Origin: Clostridiales bacterium
GTDB lineage: Bacteria > Bacillota > Clostridia > Lachnospirales > Lachnospiraceae
Length of the DNA stretch: 5,208 bases
Direction: 5' to 3'
Assembly (NCBI GenBank): GCA_021203285.1
Contig: JAJQBM010000069.1
Coordinates: 1-5,208 of the forward strand
The position numbers and the translations under genes were made by a program. Shown piece by piece: positions 1-4,898 of the stretch; within the stretch, counting starts at the first letter, position 1; each line of letters begins with the position of its first letter. The notes under the pieces are model-generated. The model had not been told where the DNA came from and made no database searches. It was given only the letters and a program-made list of their open reading frames with translations.

Positions 1-712
1 ACTTTCCGGAGAGCTTATTCTCCAACAGTTCAAAAAAGGCAGGTTCCGCCGCTTCCGCAGTCTGGTTTGTCTGTTTGATCAGGCTGTAGTCCATGGGAAT
101 CTGGCTTTGAATCAGAATATTACAATAGCCGATATACCGGCTTTCATAGGAGCAGTCGCCGATATAGGCGATTTTTCTGTGTCCGCAGGACAGGAGGTGC
201 CGCATGGCCTGTTCCGCGGCTTTTTTTCCGTCACAGACAACCTCGTCTACATTAAAATCCATGGGGTTTCGCCAGATACCGACGACATTGCGGTTTTGAA
301 CGGTGATGTGTTTTAAAAGCTGATGCGAGCATCGCCCCAGAATGATGACGCCTCCGGTGTCAGACAGATCCTGGGAAAAGGATTCCTCGGCGTAGATTAC
401 CTGATCGATTTTCGTCCGCTGTTTCATCAGTTCGATCTCCAGATTGCGAAAAAGCTCGGAAAAAAAGAGATCTTTTTCTAACGAGGTAATCCGCGCGAGC
501 ACGATGGAAATATGGGGTGTCTGAGCGGGCGCGGGGGTTGACTTCTGTAAACTGCGGGCGGCCTCGTTTGGAATGTAACCGGTCTCGCGGGCAGCCTCCC
601 AGATGCGGGCTTGCAGCTCTTTGGAGGCGCAGGTGGAGGAAGTGTTGTTCAGAACGCGGGATACCGTGGAAGCGGAAGTCCCGACCATAGCGGCGATTTC
701 TTTGAGGGACAT
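1..712 (-). CDS. LacI/GalR-family transcriptional regulator, C-terminus beyond window edge
   Basis: Reading leftward from the ATG at 712-710 the frame stays open for 237 codons to the window edge, so the start is present and the C-terminus is missing. Residues 1-22 (MSLKEIAAMVGTSASTVSRV, then LN) are the classic LacI helix-turn-helix. Residues 46-55 (GYIPNEAARS, then L56-like hinge leucine at 55) form the hinge that contacts the centre of a CG-centred palindrome. From about residue 67 (HISIVLARI) the periplasmic-binding-protein-like ligand domain begins; GHRKIAYIGD at 177-186 is its typical second-subdomain strand. A full member has about 330-350 residues. An AGGAG at 722-726 lies 9 nt before the ATG. 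The protein has six cysteines in this part (C28, C128, C160, C176, C187, C197), which is rather many. The ligand cannot be read from sequence. It is divergent from the sulfate importer operon and both lie beside LacI-type palindromes, so it probably regulates itself and the importer (inference). Family assignment is very sure. Confidence 0.95.
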   Translation of the reverse strand, partial: MSLKEIAAMVGTSASTVSRVLNNTSSTCASKELQARIWEAARETGYIPNEAARSLQKSTPAPAQTPHISIVLARITSLEKDLFFSELFRNLEIELMKQRTKIDQVIYAEESFSQDLSDTGGVIILGRCSHQLLKHITVQNRNVVGIWRNPMDFNVDEVVCDGKKAAEQAMRHLLSCGHRKIAYIGDCSYESRYIGYCNILIQSQIPMDYSLIKQTNQTAEAAEPAFFELLENKLSGK

Positions 713-721
713 GAGCGTTTT

Positions 722-726
722 CTCCT
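722..726 (-). promoter_or_regulatory. Shine-Dalgarno site of the LacI-family gene
   Basis: The minus strand reads AGGAG here, 9 nt before the ATG at 712. This fixes the start that gives a normal LacI N-terminus (MSLKEIAAMVG). The longer upstream extension of other frames is not needed. Confidence 0.8.
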
Positions 727-728
727 AG

Positions 729-740
729 GCAAACGATTGC
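729..740. promoter_or_regulatory. LacI-type operator, site 1
   Basis: GCAAACGATTGC is an imperfect palindrome with the central CG typical of LacI/GalR operators; only one symmetric base pair (positions 5 and 8 of 12) breaks symmetry. It shares 10 of 12 bases with site 2 at 841-852. It lies just upstream of the rightward promoter (-35 at 752) and inside the predicted leader of the leftward LacI transcript. Repressor bound here could block lacI transcription or act together with site 2. It matches the CcpA cre consensus less well (three mismatches), so the local LacI protein is the better candidate. The binding partner is inferred. Confidence 0.7.
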
Positions 741-751
741 ATAATCTGGCG

Positions 752-780
752 TTGACAAATATCCGGTCGTCAACTACTGT
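752..780 (+). promoter_or_regulatory. predicted sigma-A promoter for the sulfate importer operon
   Basis: A perfect -35 box TTGACA (752-757) is followed after exactly 17 nt by TACTGT (775-780), a 4/6 match to TATAAT. The start of transcription would be near 787, giving a leader of about 93 nt before the sbp ATG. The -35 box is embedded in a 6-bp dyad, GTTGAC (751-756) and GTCAAC (769-774). The weak -10 could mean dependence on an activator, or simply a modest promoter. Confidence 0.55.
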
Positions 781-802
781 ATAGCTAAAATTTACTGAAA
801 GA

Positions 803-831
803 ATCATATCAGAAAGCAAAGGAAAAGTCAA
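803..831 (-). promoter_or_regulatory. predicted sigma-A promoter for the LacI-family gene
   Basis: On the minus strand TTGACT (831-826) and TATGAT (808-803), each a 5/6 match to consensus, are separated by 17 nt. Transcription would begin near 796 and run left, leaving an untranslated leader of about 84 nt before the ATG at 712. This is the better-matched of the two promoters in the control region. It faces the rightward promoter, so polymerases bound at the two would compete for the same DNA. Confidence 0.6.
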
Positions 832-835
832 TAAA

Positions 836-883
836 ATGACACAAACGTTTGCGCGATGTGAGGGAAAGGACGTGTTAAGATGA
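836..883 (+). CDS. possible 15-codon upstream ORF coupled to sbp
   Basis: ATG at 836 opens a frame encoding MTQTFARCEGKDVLR and stopping at TGA 881-883, which overlaps the sbp ATG (880-882) as ATGA, a classic translational-coupling junction. It lies inside the predicted importer mRNA leader and spans operator site 2. An AGGA at 820-823 precedes its start by 12 nt, which is long for a ribosome binding site. sbp also has its own AGGA at 867-870, so coupling is not required. There is no recognisable family. It may be chance, because a 15-codon frame is short; listed as a candidate only. Confidence 0.25.
   Translation: MTQTFARCEGKDVLR
841..852. promoter_or_regulatory. LacI-type operator, site 2
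   Basis: ACAAACGTTTGC contains the perfect 10-bp palindrome CAAACGTTTG (842-851) with the central CG expected for LacI-family repressors. Its centre is 112 bp from that of site 1, and the two sites are identical at 10 of 12 positions. It lies about 55-65 nt downstream of the predicted importer transcription start and just upstream of the -35 box of the leftward promoter. A bound repressor could act as a roadblock to importer transcription. Assignment to the adjacent LacI protein is inferred from proximity and site type. Confidence 0.75.
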
Positions 884-1944
884 AACGGAAAAATCTGCGG
901 AGAAAAGGAATTGCGTGGAGCGCGGCAGTGATTCTGCTGGCGGGAAGCCTGACAGCCTGCGGCAGCAGCTCCGGTTCTGACGACGGGAGCGCTGCGGATG
1001 CCGCGGACGGAGATGTGATTACGATCACAAATGTCTCCTACGATCCCACGCGGGAATTTTACGCGGCATATAATGAACTTTTCACAGCGTACTATGAGGA
1101 GGAGACCGGCCAGGCGGTGGAAGTCGTGCAGTCCCATGGCGGATCCGGCTCCCAGGCGCGTTCCGTGATCGAGGGAAGCGACGCAGATGTGGTGACGCTG
1201 GCGCTGGCGCACGATATCACGCTGATCGAGGAGGAAGGCCTGATTGAGGAAGGATGGATCGATGAGTTTGAGGGAAACAGTTCTCCCTATACTTCGACGA
1301 TCGTGTTTCTGGTCCGTGCCGGAAACGAAAAGGGGATTGAGGACTGGGATGACCTGACCGCGGAGGGCGTGGATGTCATCACGCCTGATCCGAAATCTTC
1401 CGGCGGCGCGTGTTGGAATTTCCTTGCCGCGTGGTATTATGCGGATCTGCAGTACGGCGGGGATGAGGATCAGATGCGATCCTTTGTCTCAGCTCTCTAT
1501 GACAATGTTCTCGTCATGGATTCCGGTGCCCGCGGCGCAACGACGACCTTTGTGGAAAACGGGCAGGGCGATGTTCTGATTGCGTGGGAAAACGAGGCGC
1601 TGCTGGCGATGGAGGAATACCCCGGTGAGTTTGAGATTGTGACACCCAGCATCAGCATTCTGGCAGAGCCCTCTGTCGCTATCGTGGATGAGAATGTGGA
1701 TGACAACGGCACGCGGGAGGTGGCGCAGTCCTATCTGGAGTACCTCTACAGCGATGAGGCGCAGACGCTGGCCGGAGAGAATTATTACCGCCCCAGCAAT
1801 GAGGAGATTCTGGAGACATTTTCTGACACCTTTGATCTTTCTGTTAACCTCTGCACGATCGATGATTTCGGTGGCTGGGACCAGGCGTATGAGGACTTCT
1901 TCCAGGACGGCGGGATCTTTGACGAGATCTACAACGCGGAGTAA
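880..1944 (+). CDS. sbp: sulfate/thiosulfate ABC transporter substrate-binding lipoprotein
   Basis: This extracytoplasmic solute-binding lipoprotein delivers sulfate (possibly thiosulfate) to the CysTWA importer. Residues 1-27 are a basic N-terminus, a hydrophobic stretch and the lipobox LTAC, so C27 is the predicted lipidated first residue of the mature protein. A Gly/Ser/Asp-rich tether (28-45) precedes the binding fold. Family motifs are NVSYDPTREFY (51-61), SHGGSGSQARSVI (85-97), DVVTLALAHDI (103-113), PDPKSSGGACWNFLAAW (169-185), DSGARGATTTF (214-224), GDVLIAWENEA (230-240) and the C-terminal FGGW with DGGIFDEIY (330-351). At 354 residues it has the usual length. The start has AGGA at 867-870, spaced 9 nt. 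Oddities are a very acidic mature chain with only two lysines, and Cys at 178 where well-known enterobacterial Sbp/CysP have Arg. It is first in the operon, 20 nt before cysT. Sulfate versus thiosulfate preference cannot be told from sequence. Confidence 0.95.
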   Translation: MKRKNLRRKGIAWSAAVILLAGSLTACGSSSGSDDGSAADAADGDVITITNVSYDPTREFYAAYNELFTAYYEEETGQAVEVVQSHGGSGSQARSVIEGSDADVVTLALAHDITLIEEEGLIEEGWIDEFEGNSSPYTSTIVFLVRAGNEKGIEDWDDLTAEGVDVITPDPKSSGGACWNFLAAWYYADLQYGGDEDQMRSFVSALYDNVLVMDSGARGATTTFVENGQGDVLIAWENEALLAMEEYPGEFEIVTPSISILAEPSVAIVDENVDDNGTREVAQSYLEYLYSDEAQTLAGENYYRPSNEEILETFSDTFDLSVNLCTIDDFGGWDQAYEDFFQDGGIFDEIYNAE

Positions 1945-1964
1945 GCAAACAGGAGCAATGTAAA

Positions 1965-2795
1965 ATGAGAAAAAACAAACCGGTGATTCCCGGCAGGGGG
2001 CTGACTGCCGGGATCACCATCACAATGTTGTCTTTACTGATACTGATCCCGCTGGCGTCCATCCTCGCGTATTCCTTTCAATTGAGCTGGGCGGAGTTCT
2101 GGGATATTCTGCTGCGGGATAATGTGGTGCAGGCGTTTCGCACCAGTATTCTCTGTTCCCTGATCGCGGCGGTGATTAACTGTGTTTTCGGCCTGATTCT
2201 GGCGTGGATTCTGGTGCGGTACGAGTTTCCGGGGAAACGCCTGATGGATGCGATGATTGAGCTTCCTTTTGCACTGCCCACGGCGGTTGCCGGCATTACA
2301 CTTTCCAAAATGTATTCGGCGCAGGGCGTTCTGGGCGGTTTGCTGGAAAAAGTGGGGATCAAGGTTTCCTATACGAAAATCGGGCTGACCATCGCGCTGA
2401 TTTTTATCGGCATCCCATTTGTGGTGCGGGCGCTGCAGCCGGTGCTGGAGAAGCTGCCGGGTTCCTACGAGGAAGCCGCGTCCATGTTGGGCGCGAACCG
2501 GATCTACACGTTTCGCCGTGTGATTCTGCCGGAGCTTACGCCGGCGCTGCTCACGGGCTTCGGCTTGGCGTTAGCGCGGGGAATCGGCGAGTACGGAAGC
2601 GTGATTTACATATCCGGAAACAGCGAAAAACAGGGAACACAGGTGGTTTCCTATGTGATTATGCAGAAATTGAATTCCGGCAACGCGGACTATGAGGGAG
2701 CGGCGGCGATCGCGCTGGTGCTTCTGATTATTTCTTTTTTGCTGCTGTTTGTGATCAATATGATTCAACTGGCGGCGGGAAGACGGGCTGCATAA
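1965..2795 (+). CDS. cysT: sulfate ABC transporter permease CysT (CysU)
   Basis: This is one of the two inner channel subunits of the sulfate importer, paired with CysW in the membrane. Six hydrophobic segments are visible, at about 13-36, 58-84, 98-116, 138-156, 192-215 and 245-268. The cytoplasmic EAA loop that docks on the ATPase is at 170-189 (EAASMLG, then ILP). CysT-type signatures are LPTAVAGITL (104-113) and GEYGSVIYISGN (208-219). At 276 residues it has the family's normal length. The start is the ATG at 1965, with AGGAG at 1951-1955 spaced 9 nt; an earlier ATG at 1958 stops at once with TAA and sits too near the Shine-Dalgarno. It begins 20 nt after sbp and ends 12 nt before the longest cysW start. 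A GC-rich hairpin lies in its first codons. No truncation is visible. Confidence 0.95.
   Translation: MRKNKPVIPGRGLTAGITITMLSLLILIPLASILAYSFQLSWAEFWDILLRDNVVQAFRTSILCSLIAAVINCVFGLILAWILVRYEFPGKRLMDAMIELPFALPTAVAGITLSKMYSAQGVLGGLLEKVGIKVSYTKIGLTIALIFIGIPFVVRALQPVLEKLPGSYEEAASMLGANRIYTFRRVILPELTPALLTGFGLALARGIGEYGSVIYISGNSEKQGTQVVSYVIMQKLNSGNADYEGAAAIALVLLIISFLLLFVINMIQLAAGRRAA
1988..2013 (+). other. GC-rich hairpin at the 5' end of cysT
   Basis: TCCCGGCAG (1988-1996) pairs perfectly with CTGCCGGGA (2005-2013) around an 8-nt loop, about 20 nt after the cysT start codon and 44 nt after the sbp stop. In the mRNA it could slow ribosomes entering cysT or protect the 3' end of an sbp fragment from degradation, either of which would raise binding protein over permease. 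The structure is seen in the sequence; the role is inferred, and coding constraint could explain it. Confidence 0.4.
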
Positions 2796-2807
2796 AGGAA
2801 AACATTC

Positions 2808-3704
2808 GTGGAGGGTTTCGTTTTGAAACAGGAAAATAAATTATCAGGATCCGGAACGGAGAAAAAGAAAAAGGGAAGTCCGATTCCGGTGGTTCTGATT
2901 CTCATCGGCGCGGCATTTTTTGTCATCATGCTGATTTTGCCGCTGGCAGCGGTGATTTACCGCTCGTTGAAGGACGGGCTGGCGCTTTATGTGAGTGCGA
3001 TTACGGCAGAAAATACCCTGTCGGCGCTGAAGGTTACGCTGATTGCGACAGGCATCGCGGTGGGGGTCAACACATTTTTCGGGCTCTGTGCCTCGTGGCT
3101 GGTCACGAAGTTTGACTTTCGAGGGAGGCATGTGCTGTCCACACTGATTGACATTCCCTTTTCCATCTCGCCGGTCATTGCGGGTCTCGCGTTTATCATG
3201 ACCTTCGGACGGATGGGGTGGGCAACCACGGCGCTGGATTGGATCAACAGCCGTCTGGGCACCGATATTGCGTTGGTGTTTTCCGTCCCGGGCGTCGCCC
3301 TCGCCACCATTTTTGTCACATTTCCCTTTGTATCCCGGGAACTGATCCCGGTAATGCAGGCGCAGGGAAATGCGGAGGAGGAAGCGGCTGCCATGATGGG
3401 CGCAAAGGGATTTACCATTTTCCGAAAAATCACGTTCCCGCATATCAAGTGGGCGCTGCTTTACGGAATCATTCTCTGCGCGGCGCGGGCGCTGGGAGAG
3501 TTCGGCGCGGTCTATGCGGTTTCTAAGACCAGAGGAAAGACCTTCACGCTGCCACTGGAGGTGGATGCTTTGTACATGGCGGGAAGCGCGGATTCCATCA
3601 CGCAGGCGTTTGCGGTTTCTTCCCTGCTGGTGATGATGGCGATTGCCGTTCTGATTGTAAAGCGGATTGTGGAGTATAAGGGAAAGAAAGAAGAAGAGAA
3701 ATAA
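2808..3704 (+). CDS. cysW: sulfate ABC transporter permease CysW
   Basis: This is the second membrane channel subunit, partner of CysT. After a lysine-rich cytoplasmic N-terminus there are six hydrophobic segments, at about 25-51, 71-100, 112-133, 155-178, 213-235 and 265-287. The EAA loop is at 192-211 (EAAAMMG, then ITFP). CysW-like stretches are IPFSISPVIAGLAF (116-129), LATIFVTFPFVSRELIPV (165-182) and GEFGAVYAVS (230-239), followed by GKTFTLPLEVD. The start is ambiguous. GTG at 2808 has AAGGA at 2795-2799 spaced 8 nt. TTG at 2823 has the stronger GGAGG at 2810-2814, also spaced 8 nt, and gives a 293-residue protein beginning MKQENK. The longer form is listed and used for numbering. Both lengths fit the family. 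It ends 23 nt before the preferred cysA start. Identity is firm and only the N-terminus is open. Confidence 0.94.
   Translation: MEGFVLKQENKLSGSGTEKKKKGSPIPVVLILIGAAFFVIMLILPLAAVIYRSLKDGLALYVSAITAENTLSALKVTLIATGIAVGVNTFFGLCASWLVTKFDFRGRHVLSTLIDIPFSISPVIAGLAFIMTFGRMGWATTALDWINSRLGTDIALVFSVPGVALATIFVTFPFVSRELIPVMQAQGNAEEEAAAMMGAKGFTIFRKITFPHIKWALLYGIILCAARALGEFGAVYAVSKTRGKTFTLPLEVDALYMAGSADSITQAFAVSSLLVMMAIAVLIVKRIVEYKGKKEEEK
2810..2814 (+). promoter_or_regulatory. ribosome binding site for an alternative cysW TTG start
   Basis: GGAGG lies 8 nt before TTG 2823-2825, in frame with cysW and inside the longer GTG-started form. Its match to the anti-Shine-Dalgarno is better than the AAGGA serving the GTG at 2808, so the true protein may lack the first five residues. 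Confidence 0.5.
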
Positions 3705-3711
3705 AGGTGCC

Positions 3712-3716
3712 GGAGG
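3712..3716 (+). promoter_or_regulatory. ribosome binding site deciding the cysA start
   Basis: GGAGG precedes ATG 3728 by 11 nt. The in-frame GTG at 3707 has only a weak purine run before it (AGAAGAG around 3692-3698). This favours ATG 3728, which also gives an N-terminus (MYVEMKHINKNFG) that begins directly at the first ABC-domain strand. Confidence 0.6.
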
Positions 3717-3727
3717 ACACAGATACT

Positions 3728-4795
3728 ATGTATGTCGAGATGAAGCATATCAACAAAAATTTCGGATCCTATGAGGCGGCGAAGGATATCAGCTTTGGCG
3801 TGGAGAAGGGAAAGCTGGTCGCGCTCCTCGGACCCAGCGGAAGCGGAAAAACGACCATCCTGCGGATGATTGCGGGGCTGGAGCAGCAGGATTCCGGCGA
3901 CGTGGTCATTGAGGGAAAGGTGGTCAATGATGTGCCGGCGGGAGAGCGCGGCATCGGTTTTGTTTTTCAGAATTATGCCCTGTTCCGCTATATGACGGTT
4001 TACGAGAACATCGCTTTCGGGCTGAGGGTGCAGAAGAAAAGCGCGGCAGAGATCCGTGAGCGGGTGACGGAGCTGATCCGTCTGGTCGGACTGGAGGGAA
4101 TGGAGCGGCGTTATCCAAACCAGCTTTCCGGCGGCCAGCGCCAGAGGGTGGCTTTCGCCCGCGCGCTTGCGCCGAACCCGCAGCTTTTGCTTCTTGACGA
4201 ACCCTTTGCTGCCATCGATGCTAAGGTGCGAAAGGAACTTCGGGGCTGGCTGAAAAGGATGATTGCCCGCGTGGGAATCACCAGCATTTTTGTCACCCAT
4301 GATCAGGAGGAGGCGGTGGAGGTCGCGGATGAGATTATCATCATCAATGAGGGACGGCTGGAACAGAAGGGGCGCCCGGTCGATATCTATAAAAACCCGA
4401 ATACCTCCTTTGTGGCGCAGTTTATCGGGACTTCGTCCGTACATACCGATTTCAGCGGGTTCAAAGGGTTTGAGCGCATCCCGAAGGGAGCTTCGACGGT
4501 GATCCGGCCGGAGTTTGTGGAGGCATTCAAGAGTGATAATGAGAAATATCAAAGCCTGATCGCGGACGCGGAGGAGGGGACGATCACGGACATCGCCTTC
4601 CGCGGAAGCTTTTTGGAGCTGACATTGGATGTGAGAGGGCTTTCCCTGACGACAAACCGCTCGCTGGAGCGGCGTCCGGTGGAGGTCGGGGAGCGGATGT
4701 GCATGTTCATATACCGCGTCTATGTGCTGGACGGGGGAGAGACCCGCACCTATGAGAATCAGAGACTGGAGGGGGTTGACATTGAGTCTCTGTAG
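3728..4795 (+). CDS. cysA: sulfate ABC transporter ATP-binding protein CysA
   Basis: This is the cytoplasmic ATPase that powers the importer by binding the EAA loops of CysT and CysW. All nucleotide-site motifs are intact: Walker A GPSGSGKT (35-42), Q-loop Q81, signature LSGGQ (133-137), Walker B LLLLDE with catalytic E158, the D-loop around D164 and H-loop H191. The stretches NYALFRYMTVYENIAFGL (82-99) and AIDAKVRKELRGWL (162-175) are characteristic of the sulfate-import (CysA) branch. The C-terminal part, about 275-345, looks like the TOBE-type regulatory domain (LIADAEEGTITDIAFRG, then LTLDVRGL). At 355 residues it is of normal length. The ATG start is chosen for the GGAGG at 3712-3716; a GTG at 3707 would add seven residues. 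It is the last gene of the operon and is followed by a hairpin at 4837-4872. Confidence 0.95.
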   Translation: MYVEMKHINKNFGSYEAAKDISFGVEKGKLVALLGPSGSGKTTILRMIAGLEQQDSGDVVIEGKVVNDVPAGERGIGFVFQNYALFRYMTVYENIAFGLRVQKKSAAEIRERVTELIRLVGLEGMERRYPNQLSGGQRQRVAFARALAPNPQLLLLDEPFAAIDAKVRKELRGWLKRMIARVGITSIFVTHDQEEAVEVADEIIIINEGRLEQKGRPVDIYKNPNTSFVAQFIGTSSVHTDFSGFKGFERIPKGASTVIRPEFVEAFKSDNEKYQSLIADAEEGTITDIAFRGSFLELTLDVRGLSLTTNRSLERRPVEVGERMCMFIYRVYVLDGGETRTYENQRLEGVDIESL

Positions 4796-4836
4796 GCGCT
4801 TAAAATATTAGCAGAAAATATGAAAACGAATATAGA

Positions 4837-4872
4837 AACAGCCGACTCACAGAAATTTGCGAGTCGGCTGTT
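4837..4872. terminator. probable bidirectional terminator between convergent genes
   Basis: A perfect 12-bp stem pairs 4837-4848 (AACAGCCGACTC) with 4861-4872 (GAGTCGGCTGTT) around a 12-nt loop. It sits 41 nt after the cysA stop and 26 nt beyond the stop of the convergent minus-strand gene. On the plus strand the stem is followed by TTCTGTC, with little of a U-tract. On the minus strand the following sequence is T-richer (GTTTCTATATTCGTTTTC). It therefore looks better as a terminator for the minus-strand gene, though it plausibly serves both. Confidence 0.75.
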
Positions 4873-4898
4873 CTGTCAAGGATGGATTTATGGTACAC

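Noticed and set aside
107..316. 69-codon plus-strand frame inside the LacI-family gene
   Set aside because: It is covered by the clear LacI coding frame on the other strand and has no convincing own signals.
725..742. Five-codon minus-strand frame (MQSFA) in the LacI-gene leader, with its stop overlapping the Shine-Dalgarno
   Set aside because: No ribosome binding site precedes it, and its codons are largely dictated by operator site 1.
728..853. CcpA cre sites
   Set aside because: Site 1 has about three and site 2 about five mismatches to the usual cre consensus, while both fit a perfect or near-perfect CAAACG/CGTTTG LacI palindrome. CcpA action cannot be excluded, but the adjacent regulator is the simpler candidate.
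781..879. Possible T-box, S-box (SAM) or other riboswitch before sbp
   Set aside because: The predicted leader of about 93 nt has no visible long stem-loop, no T-box sequence and no terminator-type hairpin with a U-run, so leader-RNA control of these known kinds is not supported.
1958..1963. ATG directly followed by TAA just before the cysT start
   Set aside because: It is only 2 nt from the AGGAG, too close for efficient initiation; the ATG at 1965 is properly spaced.
2844..3443. 199-codon minus-strand frame opposite cysW
   Set aside because: It is antisense to conserved CysW sequence, with an implausible Arg/His/Gln/Asn-rich product and no ribosome binding site that stood out.
3512..4552. 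346-codon open frame on the minus strand opposite cysA and the end of cysW
   Set aside because: It lies antisense to genes with complete, recognisable CysW and CysA motifs; its translation shows no family motif and a composition rich in His/Arg/Leu, as expected of a shadow frame in GC-rich coding DNA.
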